This document shows, one piece after another, positions 45,616 to 57,900 of a stretch of DNA of 64,000 nucleotides. The first letter of the stretch is position 1; every line of letters begins with the position of its first letter. The notes beneath the pieces were generated by a model that worked only from the letters and a program-made list of their open reading frames with translations, ran no database searches and was not told where the DNA came from. Source of the stretch: Euphorbia lathyris (Eukaryota; Streptophyta; Magnoliopsida; Malpighiales; Euphorbiaceae); contig NC_088910.1 of assembly GCF_963576675.1 (NCBI RefSeq), positions 26,848,531 through 26,912,530 of the forward strand, read 5' to 3'. Made by a program: the position numbers and the translations under genes.

Positions 45616-46069
45616 GGGGGGGGTGTTTGTTTACTTCATTTTTACCTCATGTGTACATTTTTATATTGAAAATGAGTTTTAGGTGTTTGGTTAGGGAAGT
45701 CATGTTTGACTTTACATGAAAATGAGCTTTTTCCAAAAGAAGAAAATTACTGCTTTTCCAACAGCAACAACAAACAAAAAACCGTAATAGTAAATAGCAA
45801 CAACAACCAGCATGTAAACCAAACAGATCCTAATGGGTATTTGGTTGCTCATTTTTCATTCTATTGTTTGCCTTTTTCACTTTAAAAGGAGAGTTTTAGG
45901 TGTTTGGTTAGGGTTTTCCTGTTTGTCTTTTACATATGAAAAGTAGCATTTTACAAAAGCAGGGAATTCTTATTTTTTTGGAAAAACAGATTTTTTCAAC
46001 AACAAACAATAAACAGTAACAATAAATATCAACAATAATAGCAAACAGTAGATAAAACAAACGGGTTCA
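45616..46069. repeat. Two head-to-tail related short MITE-like elements
   Basis: Two units, about 45616-45833 and 45834-46069, share GAGTTTTAGGTGTTTGGTTAGGG and an AACAACAAACAA-rich second half. Each starts with a GTGTTTGTTTAC or GTATTTGGTTG type end and finishes with its approximate inverse complement (GTAAACCAAACAGATCC, AAAACAAACGGGTT). There is no coding capacity. The pattern fits non-autonomous hAT-like MITEs, but TSDs were not resolved. Confidence 0.5.
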
Positions 46070-46219
46070 AAATATGTTTCCATCTATGTATCAACATAGC
46101 CTCTTTGCCTTGTAAATTTTATTAACTAGTAATAATAAAATATCCACGAACTCATAAATACTTTGTGGCATTGCTTTATTTATTAGCAAATTGGTTGTCT
46201 CAAGGAAATTTATACATGC

Positions 46220-46915
46220 AAAGTAGAGATATACTCGATTGCTTATTGAGTTTACCAATGGACTTAATCATGCAAAGTAGGTTCGGTATTGGTTCGTTAA
46301 TATTTTGAGCCGAGCTCTTTCGAATCGAGCTTTAACGAGCTTTGACCGAATCTGGCCGAGCTTTGACCAAGCCGAGTTTTTATCGAGCTTCTAACGAGCT
46401 TTAACCAAATTCATCATACATGCATAGAATAAGTAGCATAAAAAATAGAAAAGCCTTATAACATACTCCATATAAGTTTAAAATATTTATAAAGAAAAAC
46501 AATCATTTTATTGTCGAGATTCCAGAACAGTATATGCTACTTGTGATCGGAAAACACAAGTTTGAAATATATTTTATTCCTTATCAAAACCTAATTGTCT
46601 CGCTAAAGACTCAAATATCTAAGCTGTTTTTTTTTGTATGGGTTAAATCTTATTTGAGTTGTGAATTGTGATGAAAACTAATAATAACCAATGAAATATT
46701 ATATATATATATAATGAAATATATATAGTAATTAAAAATAATCGAGCCTGCTCGCGAGCTTTCGAGCCGAACTTGAGGAAGCTCGGACTCAGCTCGTTAC
46801 TGCTCGAGCTGATCCCGAACTCGAGTCGAGCCCTATCGAGCCGAGCTTTGATCGAGCTTTTACCGAGCCGAACTCGAATAGTTTGCGAACTACCAAGGCT
46901 CGTTTGCATCCCTAC
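46220..46915. repeat. GAGCT/TCGAGCC-rich interspersed repeat
   Basis: Two flanks (about 46300-46395 and 46741-46905) are dense in CGAGCTTT, GAGCCGAGC and CTCGAGC words and surround an AT-rich middle. The flanks look partly inverted with respect to each other. This resembles a widespread plant dispersed repeat, but the class cannot be settled from one copy. No gene was seen. Confidence 0.4.
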
Positions 46916-46945
46916 TCTTAAATGTTAACAAGATATATATTTAAT

Positions 46946-47441
46946 GCATATTTACACCCTTAAATTTAATACATTTTGCCGATTGACACACTGTACTTTT
47001 TAAAATGACCTATTACACATTTATAGTTGGCTTTAAAAACATATCACACATCTGTAGTTAGTTTTAAAAATCTATCACACACCTATAGTTGGTTTTAAAA
47101 ATCTATCACACACCTATAGTTGGTTCATTCGGACCTTCTGTATATAAAATCGTTGATCTGCCATCTTTGACAGAAGAGGCGGCATATAGAACCAACTCAC
47201 ACGCTTTTCTTTTTTTATAGCACGCATGTCATCTCTTACGTCAAAGATGACATATTAACGATTTTATGTGCATGAGGTTCGAATGAGCCAACTATAAGTG
47301 TATGATAGGTTTTTAAAGTCCACTATAACTGTGTGGTAGGTTTTTAAAACCAACTATATGTATATGATAGATTATTTTAAAAGTTCAGGATGTCAATAGA
47401 TAAAATATACCAAGTTTAAGGATATAAATATGCTGGTATAT
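46946..47441. repeat. About 0.5-kb foldback (MITE-like) element
   Basis: Left arm words (CATATTTACACCCTTAAATT, CACACCTATAGTTGGTT, TAAAATCGTT) recur in reverse complement in the right arm (AAGGATATAAATATG, AACCAACTATATGTATATG, AACGATTTTAT). Each arm holds two to three tandem copies of a TAGTTGGTTTTAAAAATCTATCACACA type unit of about 35 bp. The centre is near 47165-47235. No ORF. Confidence 0.65.
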
Positions 47442-48898
47442 ATTAGTTCTACGGGCATCGACATGAAATCGGTATCACATACTCATAGTAGAAGAAATAT
47501 AGAGATCGATGGATGACCCTAACTGAGAGTTTTGAAGATGATTATGGATGTATTATAAATTACTCTTTGGATTTATTTTCCTCTCTTAATTGTTTTGGCA
47601 AATGTGAAAATTCCTGCCTTTTTTATTTCTAAATGTTCAAATTTCATCTAAGCTAATTAACAAGATATGTTAATTATGAGTGTTTTTTTTTTAATTGCAT
47701 CCAGTTTCAAGTTATAAGAAACTATGTATCAAGTTACATAAAGGCCTTAGGACCAATCTAACGGTTACACCTGGCCTGACACCTACAATATGGTAATGTG
47801 TACCACTTGACATCGTTGCAGTCTGAAGGTTGCAGAACCAACCGAATGACAACACGTGTCCAATGAATCATTATGGTACACTCTCAAGATTGCAACAATC
47901 ACCTTTAGAAGCTACTATTTATAAATAATGTGAGCGCCCCTTAAAAGGTATGTAAATATCACAGTCACCACTATTCCTATTATCTTCAATTTTTACTAAC
48001 TTAAACATCAGAGCGGGTATACCAGACGCTGGTCTGTAACCAGCTGTTACCTCCGTTTCAAATCACCTAGGAAGGTCCTAGAAGGCATCACATATTGCAT
48101 GACATCATGCGGTGAGTGTGGACAACACGTCCTCCACGTGAGAAATGATTCCAACTACTAAATTAGTTCATGGAGTGACAACCAATCGACCTCCAGGACA
48201 TCTAAACCTATGCTTCCGTATGATGTTAAGATGAGAGACATGCCCCTCTTTCGAAGAAAGAATAAAACACTATAACACATGTTTCATACCATGTGTGCTT
48301 TAGCGACCACAAGATGGAAAAGAGTTGACCTCGCATTTTCCTAGTCTCAGACTTACATCGTGAAATCATGATTTCTCGAAATTTATTATCCTTAAGACCC
48401 TTAATTTATTCTAGAAGTATATTTTAATGTGGCTACTTTGGAAGGCTCTTCTTTAGGTTTATATGATAATTCCAACCAATAAGAACCAGACTGGATAAGC
48501 GTGCTAGACTATGATGGAAAGAATAATGTAGGATGGAAATATATCCATTTAGTTCACATCTTTTGAGTTTCTGTATTTCACGGTCCGGACACTTATACAT
48601 ATGTGCATATTTGTGAAAAACAGATAAAATATAGAAATTAATGTTATTACAATGGATGTGACGTGGAATCTAGGATAAGATACACTAGTGATGATCTATG
48701 TTCAAATATAAAGACTATATATCTCCAATGAATATATAGTTCCAAGTTTGATACATGCACATCGAGCAACTATGTGTCCCAACAAGTATATAACACTAGA
48801 GTTCTCGATCATATATCGGTCACACGAACTGTTTGCATTAGTATGGATGAAACTGAGATGAGGATTGTATTATGTTTCATTACGTGCGAGTGGGAGAT
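47442..48898. other. Unassigned AT-rich region with LTR-like traces
   Basis: No gene was found. 47900-48060 reads like a degraded gypsy-type LTR (a TTTATAAATAATG TATA-like segment, then CTAACTTAAACATCAGAG). The rest shows no recognisable frame. Confidence 0.35.
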
Positions 48899-49312
48899 GT
48901 TATGAATATTCGAGCTATGGGCCGAATATTTATCCGCTAGTAAATGAAATGGGCTAGGCCCATCCAAAAGATGGATTAGGCTTAGATTTTATAAGTTAAA
49001 CCTATGCTATAAATAGATATCCACCTAACCCTAATCAATCAAGTACAATCAAAAGAAGAATACACAATTCACTTATGCATCTCTCTCCTTGTGTGCCACC
49101 TTCTGTCTATGTCTCTAACGTTCGCTTTAGTTGGTGGATCCACCATGTTCACCTGGGGACTAATATCTACGTGGATGATTCATGACCGGCGATACGATAT
49201 CATGGTAGATCTGACTCTTCCGCTGCTAATCAACTTAACAGGTTCTGCTCTACAAGAGGTAAACCTTAAACCTATGTTTATAATCGAATTATTTAATGGA
49301 TAATCCCTTCAC
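48885..49312 (+). repeat. Copia-like 3' LTR remnant
   Basis: GAGTGGGAGA (48888-48897), a copia-type purine tract, is followed by TGTTATGAATATTCG, which looks like an LTR start. A TATA-like TATAAATA lies near 49017-49024. The LTR end and any partner LTR were not identified, so this is probably a truncated remnant. Confidence 0.4.
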
Positions 49313-49582
49313 ACTATATATATATATATGGATCGAAAAAGATCTTTCTCGTTCCAGTTTCGGTTCCTTTTCCACCATAATTTTATTTTTATATTTTAAA
49401 AAATATTAATTAAAAATTAAATTGATATAAACTAAAACATCAAATTTATAGAAACTAGCTATCATTATTTAACAGTTTAATTAAATATAAATAATATGTA
49501 TAACATTTTTTAATTATAAAAATAAATATTAATATTTAAGGAATACATACATTATTTATTAATAATTGTATATTTATTAATA

Positions 49583-49600
49583 ATTGCTAGGAAACTAGGG
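49583..49600. repeat. Target site duplication of LINE 2, left copy
   Basis: ATTGCTAGGAAACTAGGG is identical to 52526-52543, directly after the A-tail of LINE 2. Confidence 0.9.
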
Positions 49601-50416
49601 TATCTCCCGTCGCACGACAAGCTAAGGGCAAGGGGAATTCACCTCACTTCGCACTGTTGTCTCTGCTTTGGAGCGTCTGAAACTTCTGAGCATCTATTCC
49701 TCAACTGCCCCTTCTCCCGAGCAGTCTGGCATGGGGTGGAGTCGTTATTTGGCCGCGAGCTAAACCTGGAAATGACAATTTTGGATCTGTTGAGTGAGGC
49801 CTCATATCAGCGATTCAGCTCTCAAATTAAAACCCTTTGGGGAGCGGCTATTGTAAATACGTTCTGGGCTGTTTGGCTAGCTCGCAACGATCAAACATTT
49901 AACGAAATTAAGCCGTGTGTCTCGGGGACCCTGAGAAGAGTTTAGTTAGCAGTAAAGGACGCATCTAGATTGGGAATTGGAAATGTCTGGAACTCGGTGC
50001 TTGAATGTCGTATTCTTGCGGAGTTAGATGTCAAACGAATTTCGCCGCGGGCACCTCGCATCATCCCGATCAGATGGCAGCCGCCGCCTGAGAACTGGTT
50101 GAAGGTGAATACAGATGCCTCGGTTATAGGTGCTTCTGCGGGTTATGGAGGCATATTCAGGGGCAACAGGGGAGTTGTGGTGACTGCTTTCGCCTTCCCT
50201 ATGGCTGATGATCTCGCGTTTGTGGCTGAGCTGAGAGCAGCAATCTTTACGGTCAAAACAGCTTTTCAAAGGGGCTGCTTCAGACTTTGGCTTGAGAGCG
50301 ATTCCTCGTATGTGGTGGGTTTATTTCGATCGTGTTCCCTATCAGTGCCTTGGCGGATCAGGCAGGATTGGCTGGAGTGTTTGTCATTTCTGGACTGTAT
50401 GAAGGAAAATAGACAA
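49601..50416 (+). pseudogene. LINE 2 ORF2 fragment: zf-RVT and RNase H N-terminal part
   Basis: It begins with YLPSHDKLRARGIH and CCLCFGASETSEHLFLNCP (the CxxC, H, C zinc-binding part of zf-RVT), then FWAVWLARNDQTFN. RNase H follows with WLKVNTDASV, AELRAA and ESDSSYVV, so the first three acidic catalytic positions are kept, unlike LINE 1. An in-frame TAG lies near 49943. It ends where the LTR-like insert begins. Confidence 0.82.
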
Positions 50417-52225
50417 GCCTAGGCGTAGCGGAATAATAAAATTTTATCTATTTTATCTATTTCCTTTTTCTAAGATCTGTTAATTGTTATTTCATATAAA
50501 GAGGGATAGAAAGTAATACCTTCGGTGAAGAACTATCTACAGTCGCAAATGAAGTGCCCACAACTTCTTATTATCAATCCGTGAGCAACGAACGTTTTTG
50601 TTCAACATAGAAAAACAAAACTAATCAGTAATCAACCTTTAAAGTATAGCAATCGCAATGATTGCCTCTAATAGAAATCGATACGAGATCAAAGAGGGAG
50701 TAAGAAATAAAGTAAATTAGCCGAGACGACGACGGAACGATTCCTCCTCTTATTCTTTGTGTTGGCCGAATTTCCTGGGCTAGGGAGTCTATTGATAGAC
50801 TTCTCAAAACCCTAGTCCTAGTTGTGTTAGGTAATTAATTAATTAGGATCTTATTCCGAATAGGATTCCTAATTAGATAATTAAATAATCACTTTACTAT
50901 TATCTAAATAATAACTAATTATATCTAGATAATTATTATTAATCAAATTAATAATTAATTAATATTAGGGATAATTAATTAGAGTTTCAATCACATAAAA
51001 ACTTCTAATTAATATTATCAGATAATCCTTTAGTTTAATTCATAACCATAATCAAATTATAATTATTAATCAAATTAATTTATCCCCTAATTAATATACA
51101 AATTTCGGCCCATATATACATGTCTCACTAATTACATTTTCGTCCTCCGATTCCAAGTCCCATATGCGACCCATTAGGTTCTTTATTGCCACTAGCTGTA
51201 TATATCCTTTGAAATTATTCATCACGATTAATTCCAACATATATATAACAGAATACTGTCGCGAGTTGTTACTAGCAGAACCTATGATATTCCCCCAAAG
51301 CAATTAAGAAGTCAGGTTGATAACTGACGTTAACCTTTCTGCATTAGGTACAATATAATACGATCCTTCATCAACTATATCCTGTCGGTCAATTCCTTAT
51401 AACCATGGAACGTGTCAAGGTTACATATAACGAAGAGTCCGGTTTTACTTGTACAGGTTGAATTCACTCTGAAAAGATAAGTTAAGTGAAATGTTCATTT
51501 CTACTCTTCACTCTATTACCTTGCAATGATTTCAGTCAATTCACCACAAGCGGCCATTTGGATATATCTCCCACTTATCGGGAGAGACGAATGCTCAATC
51601 AGACATTAACTATTCTGCAATTACTTTGTGTGATACTCAACCCTTCTCTCACACACCCCATGCTCTTACCTGTTGGATCGTGCTCGCACAGAATCAAAGT
51701 ATCAGACTCCATAATCTAGAATCACTAATTAACGAATGTTTGAGTCTGAGGATTAGTTATACCTATTAATACCAATGAGATGAACAGTTGACACATTAGA
51801 TAAATCAATCCATTCTGTTATCTCAAGTCGGGTCCCAATCCTAATGAACTCCTTCAACGGATCCATGTAACTATCTAGATATCTGAATATCTAAAGCTTG
51901 TGAGATCAGCTTTCTGTCTCGATAGAAAACACTGTTACATGCAAGTCTCAACAGTAATATGTCAACCCCTAAAACATATTACTTGACTTGGGTTAACTTT
52001 AAGTCTATTGGTCTATTATAAAGTACAGTCTCACTTCATGCTTGTATGAACACTTTGTAACTACTTAAATAAACTTAGAGTTACTTTCTTTATGAAAGAT
52101 TTGTGCCTTTATATATAGTTACATTTTAATGCTATATATCTGATTAAACAAATGACCAAATAAACAATTTATTCATTAATATTAATATCCTAAAACAATT
52201 GTCTTTAGGACACTAAACTCCAACA
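50417..52225 (-). mobile_element. Copia-LTR-like insert in LINE 2
   Basis: The minus strand starts TGTTGGAGTTTAGTGTCC and reads like a long copia-type LTR, without internal coding sequence; it is probably a solo LTR. I could not find a TSD, and the left end does not show a clear TG, so the left boundary or the mechanism remains open. AT-rich, no credible gene. Confidence 0.55.
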
Positions 52226-52381
52226 TTTGTTATATCACATGAAGGCAATCAAGTTGCAAACGAACTAGCTAATTATGGAAGAACGGCCTCGGGAATTGAA
52301 TGGTGGCAAAGGATACCCTCCTTTAGTACAATGTCTTATTTTTGTAACTTGAGTGGTCGGACGGTTTTCCGTTTCACCTAA
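52226..52381 (+). pseudogene. LINE 2 ORF2 C-terminal end
   Basis: The frame FVISHEGNQVANELANYGR, the last RNase H block, continues the domain broken at 50416. It ends at TAA 52379-52381. The 3' UTR that follows has a CTTGGGGTTCGTTTGAG block and a six-A tail. Confidence 0.8.
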
Positions 52382-52543
52382 GTACTAAATTCTTTCATTC
52401 ATTCATTTGTAATTTTTTCGTTCTATTAATATATTGGCTTGGGGTTCGTTTGAGTGTCAAGGGGTGCCAACCTAGCTGGCATTCCTTGCCTCATGCTGCT
52501 CCAAGGCATATTTTCACTTAAAAAAATTGCTAGGAAACTAGGG

Positions 52544-53362
52544 AGATGGAGGACATTACCCACCCTATCGTTGTCCACACGGAGTCTTAAATTCATTTAT
52601 ATTGAATGAACCATATACAACACTGGGAATACTATCGTTATTACCTGGACAATTAAACATCCAACCCGTAATCACACCACCCAATTACAAAAACGGAACT
52701 CTACCAACTGAGTTATATCCCTAGGAATACCAAAATATTATTAAATAAGGATCTTATTTCAAAAATAATTCTAATTTATCATTACTTTCTTTTTCCTCAC
52801 CATAAAGCCTAAACCCCTCAAGGTGAAAATGGCATAAGCATATCTCGAACAAAAAAACAGAATGCCATTGAGAGTCAGCAAATTATCCCCATAATTCAAC
52901 AAAAGCTTCCAAATCTCAAACAAAATGGATTGTAGGAAGTAGGGGAGGCTCTAGGGGATGTCGTATAGACGGCCGCCTAAAACCTTCTGATTAGAAGGAC
53001 TTTTGATTCAAAACAAAATTAACTTTTTCTTTATAAAATTTAAAATTAATTTCAATTATAATATAATAGTACAAATTGTTTCTGTTTTTTTATTAGTTAT
53101 AGTCTATTAACAATAATAACATAACAAGGATCTTCAAAATTTATTTTACAACTTTTCTCTTAACATTAATAGAGATGCGTTAACATTTTAGCTATATTGT
53201 TATTGGAGAAAACAAATTCAGCACCTACTTACAAAATAACATAATTTTAAAGTCAATATTCAGCAGACAATACTATTTCAATTCCATTAAGGGAGGATGA
53301 GTTTTTTTTCAGTAACAGGAAAGCCTTATTGGGTTGTCAGAATGCTAGAGGTTGTAGGATAA
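52544..53362. other. Unassigned AT-rich spacer
   Basis: No gene or clear element was found. Around 52940-53000 there is a short GGCTCTAGGGG...AGACGGCCGCC segment. The right edge is the TSD GATAA of element D (53358-53362). Confidence 0.4.
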
Positions 53363-54775
53363 TGATGGGTGCCAAATCCACCAAAAATAATCCCAACTTT
53401 CCCTAAACGAATAATTTGTAATAGAGCAAGTAGAGGTCGAACCCAAAGGAATAATATTGATTTAAAACTTCTAACGACCTAACAAAATAATTAAATGGGG
53501 GTTTCAAAATTGTGGGGCTTATTAAATTAAAGGTAGCAAGTAAAAGATATGACAAAAACAAAACAGAAATTAAAGAAGGTTTGTGAATAATATTTTGATG
53601 AATTCGGTCAAGGGGAATAGCAGGATAATTCATACGTTAATGATCATTGACAGATAAAATTGTATTCTCATGTATTCACCGGGTCAGTTTGGCGTGTTCT
53701 TCCTTAATAGTGAACTAGTTAAGCACATCAAATAACTTGTTCCTAATCAATAAACAACCCTATCTCAGCGCCTAAGGTTTGATTTACTGACAGATTAGAA
53801 AATAGAAGAACCTGATCTTAGTTAATCGTCTCTCAACGTCGGCGATTATAAACTAACTTATATGTCCATTTGACTCAGATGAACCCAGCTTGATTCGTAT
53901 TAATGTCACGCGGAATACATACTCAGGTTTGTCAAACTTGAGTTCGTTCTTCCAAACACGAAACTAGCTTGGTTCAAATAGTCAATAGCTACTTTGTTTG
54001 GTTGTCTTAGGTGAAACTCTAATCAACCAAATCAGCTTTATGATTATTCGATTCGACAAACAACCTGCAGTTATCATTCATAGAACAAATAATCAATTGA
54101 GAATAATTCTCTGAACACGATGAACAGATAAACGGCTTAATAAATTGAGAAAAATGAAATACAACGATCTCACGATAACGGAGAAAAATCCCTTGAATTA
54201 ACCCTTAACCGAAATAAACAAGTTAGCTACGAATAGCCATGGAACGTATATGTTTTCTGCTGGAAAAATAAAATGTAAAACTGATGTTCTGGACTTGGAA
54301 AATCTGCCCTTCTTAAGTCTATCACGATTCCTCAAAATAAGGAATTAAAATCCCTTTAAATTAGCTATAGAATCCTTCTTCAAATTTGAAATTAATTGCC
54401 TCCTCATTTGTCTCCTACAAATTCGTGCTTTAGCTGAAAATCCTGTTCTCTTTTCGTCCAATCCGGATCAGGAAAGCAATCCCATTCGAAGTAGGAAACT
54501 GTCAGCCCGTAACTGCCTTAGTCTTGTGCAAGACTAACTCTGACTCAGACCAATATTTGCCCAATCAGATCCGGATCACGACCCGACATCAGCTCGGCCC
54601 AAATTAAGCCCAATTTATCTCCTTTTAGTCATCATTGGCCTGTAGAGATGAAAATACCAAAAACAAACAATAAAACCCGCAAAAATAACAAAACATTACA
54701 ATTATAAAGCACAAAAGCGGGATTATTTATTGTCGAATTATGCACTTATTAAACACCTCACACTTGCCCAATGCT
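53363..54775 (-). repeat. 3' LTR and purine tract of element D
   Basis: The LTR ends in TTA at 54751 where the other copy has TCA. 54752-54775 reads on the minus strand as GGGCAAGTGTGAGGTGTTT, an Athila-type polypurine tract. An 8-bp inverted pair TAGTCTTG-TG-CAAGACTA lies near 54523-54540. The 76-codon frame present in both LTRs is hydrophobic and unrecognised. Confidence 0.9.
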
Positions 54776-57449
54776 TGCCCTCAAGCATACCAGATCATGG
54801 CATTAGCTCCGCATACTCTTAGGTTGTCTTGTCATTCGTTCCTAATTCCCCTAAGCGTTATAAAGACATTGACTACCAATCATCCAAATCAAGAATCTTT
54901 CGATTTTTAGAATACTTCTAACTCCCAAAAATGTCTCAACAACATCGCATGTAATGTGTAAAACAAGAACTAGAAGCAACAACACCCTCACGTGATCACT
55001 CTATGCACTCTTGTGTTTAGGCTTATAATTCATTTTAGAGGATTCACTCAAGTCACAATCATAGAATGTAGTTACTATAGGCTTGCCAATCAATCGAACC
55101 TCCACCACATAGTATGAACTCAAACAGAAAATCAAAGGGACTTAACAAGGGTGTAATGTAGGTTCGGCTCGTGGGTTGGAAAAGAAAGGGGAGAAAAAAA
55201 ACTTTAGGGGGATCCGAGAGTAGTAAAATAGTACAAACTACTCCAAACTAGGCCAAAACAAAAGTAAAACTGCATATTTACAAGTACGAGGTTAACACAC
55301 AAGACGACAAACTCATAATCTCACATGAATATCTAGAAAACAATTCGAGATAATCATGAAAACTAATGAGAACATAAACGAAAGAGACTAAAACAGCAAA
55401 CGAACTAGGACAGGCAAATGACTGTAACCTATTTATTCTTTTCATCTCTTTTTTTTTCTTTTTCTCTGTTTTTTTTTTCTTTTCTTTTTTTTTTTTGCTT
55501 TTCTTTGAGGCTTTTTCTTTTCTTTTTTTTTTCCTGCCTCTATTTTGTCTTTTTTTTTCTTTTTTTTTCATAACCACAATAAGTAATTATAGAGCACAGC
55601 AGTTTGTTGTCTCTTCTTTAAAGAGCTTGTGGCTCAAAATATGACACGAAACACAAAATCAAACGACCCAACACTTTGTACAAACTTCAACTGGACTCTG
55701 AAGGCTTAAAACGTATCCTTGGCCAAAGGAATAAACAAGGTATCAAAAATGGGGAAAAAGGCTCAAATTGGCAGTCTAAAGGCTGGTTAAATTTTGGTAA
55801 ATTTTTTCTTTTTCAGGGTTCAAAAGTGTGGAAAGGTTAATAGCAAAAGAAACCTAATGCCCTTATCATTTTAACAGTTCGAATTCATCAATCGGGTCTT
55901 GAAACGTATATCATGGCAAGTTCTAGAACTAACATACTATGCGGACGCACTCAGAAAAGAAAATAGAGCAAATGCGTAATGTGTTTGCTCTTTCCATTAG
56001 GCTTAAATGCTTACCAGAAATAGGGTGTAAAGTGGTGCTGCTGCTTCTAAGTCAACTTATTAAAACGAGTTTTCATGCAATGTTGGAAACAATTTAGTTT
56101 GTCAGCGTGTAGGCAAAGCATTTACTTGACTCTGACTGTTCAAAAAGGTACTCGCAAGACTCGATAACACTTATGGGACTCAGTACTAAAACAACAAGCA
56201 ACTTTATCAACTATTTGGAAGATAATGAGCTAGCAATGGTAAAATCTCAATGAAACAAAGCAAAGGGCAGCCACCTCACACTAGTTCAAACACATTTGTT
56301 TTTTTCGAGACGACTACCTCACACTATTCTAAAATTATGCCAATAGTTTCACAGATTTCTAGCCTGAAGAGTGTGTTAAACATGTACAAAAATACTAACA
56401 GAATTGACAGCAAAACATCTATGAAAACGCAACAAAATGCAACAACCATGAAAGCACTTCTAATACATCATCCCTCCCCCTCTTTTCTCCTCGCACCGTC
56501 CTCGGTGCGGAATTTAATCAATTAGGGGCAAGGGCAGCAACCTCAACAACCAATGAAAAGATAAAAAAAATAAATAAATAAGTGATCGAGAAGCTTATTG
56601 CCCTGTTTAGGGAAGGAGACCCCGAGTGGTTGTGGAAGGGATGGAGTTCGGCTTCCGCTTCCGAGATGTTGTTGCAGCTCGCGTAGGGGGTGCTCTTTGC
56701 TCTCTCGCCATTTCTGTTTCAGTTGCTAGAGTGGCCGGTGTTGGAGAATCACCAATGGTCGGAGCAGATTCGCCAGCGACCACCAAGCTCGGATTTGTCG
56801 GTGACGGATGTTCCGTCGTTGGAGACGGTGGTTCCGTCATTGAAGGCGACGTCGGTTGTGAGTGAAGGGAGTGAAAATGAGGGTGGCGGTGGTGGAATTT
56901 AAGTGAAAAAAAAAATAAAATTAAAGGGTTGGTGTAGGTAGACTTGTAGGATATTAAATTTGGAAAATTAAAGAAATGGAAAGTGGAGGTGGTGATGTTA
57001 AATGGAATCAGAAAGTGGGGGTGAGGGAGATGGAAGATGATGGCGTAAGTGGGAGATGAAGGGGGTGAAAGAAAGTGGCGGTGATTAAGAAAGGTCTCCT
57101 TTTAATTTGTATAGGTCATAAAGGTCAAATGAGCCATTGACCTTTTTAACCTTTATTTTCTCAATGTTGGGCCTCCTTCTCTTTATTAAGTTTCAAATCA
57201 CCTCTTAGCCCATGTACCTCAAGTCACCATTTTTAACCTGCAAAAAGAAAATATCAAAGGAAAGACAACACACTGAAGAAGAAGATGGCAGTTAAGTTAG
57301 TTAGTCCTAAATTAATAAAAATAAAAATAAAAGTAACAAAAGAAACATGAACAAAGGATACGTGTTAGTCTTGAGCAAGACTAACTCTGGGCTGCCTCCC
57401 AGTAGCGCCTTTAGTTAACGTCTTCGGCTAGACACATCCGAGCACTAAG
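54776..57449 (-). other. Element D 3' internal region, mostly non-coding
   Basis: 55435-55575 is a polypyrimidine tract (plus strand T/C). 56607-56840 contains a minus-strand frame with MAREQRAPPTRAATTSRKRK, a basic N-terminus that could be the relic of a 3' ORF of the kind kept in element C. 57365-57430 carries the GGAGGCAGCCCAGAGTTAG type block that follows pol in Athila elements, with TAGTCTTG-AG-CAAGACTA shared with the LTR. No intact gene was seen. Confidence 0.55.
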
Positions 57450-57450
57450 G

Positions 57451-57900
57451 CTAGTCTCCAGGAACTTGTAGCTCCATAACTTCACCACTTTCAATAGGGA
57501 TATTCTCATAAAATGGCGTGAGACGATGGCCATTTACTTTCTGCACTTTCCCGTTCTCCAAAAGCTGAATTTCCACTGCACCATAAGGAAAGATATTAGT
57601 TACCAAGAAAGGTCCGATCCAACATGATTTTAATTTCCCTGAAAATAATTTCAAACGTGAATGGAATAGGAGCACTTTCTGTCCTATTTGAAATTGTTTC
57701 TGAACTATCATTTTGTCGTCATGGAACTTCTTGGTCTTCAATTTGTAAATCATTGAGCTCTCATTAGCTTCATTCTGTAGCTCTTCAAGCTCCTGTACTT
57801 GCAGCTTCCTGACACTTTCGATTTCGATGCTTTCTTCAACAACCACCTGTAATTCATCTTCCCTATAGGACTTAAAGCATGTTCTGTTATTGGTCTGATA
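57451..57900 (-). pseudogene. Athila integrase C-terminal end, remnant in element D
   Basis: The minus strand encodes QELEELQNEANESSMIYK, KKFHDDKMIVQKQFQIGQKV, LFHSRLKLFSGKLKSCW and GPFLVTNIFPYGAVEIQ, the conserved tail of Athila/Tat integrases. It lies in a different frame from the gag-protease ORF, which overruns its start. The junction near 57850-57900 marks a deletion of the whole RT-RNase H-integrase core. Confidence 0.85.

Larger units (their letters stand above)
49601..52525 (+). mobile_element. 5'-truncated LINE 2 with an LTR-like insertion
   Basis: A plus-strand LINE 3' fragment runs from inside the zinc-binding RVT domain to a short A-tail ending at 52525. The 18-bp TSD marks both ends, so the 5' truncation happened at insertion. 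An unrelated 1.8-kb sequence (50417-52225) splits the RNase H domain; the two halves rejoin in frame. Confidence 0.88.

Noticed and set aside
55278..55577. Lys-rich minus-strand frame
   Set aside because: It is a readout of the polypyrimidine tract in element D.
56250..56902. Captured host gene fragment in element D (GC-richer block, plus-strand frames)
   Set aside because: The minus-strand reading resembles a basic start of a 3' element ORF better than any host gene I recognise; no splice structure was seen.
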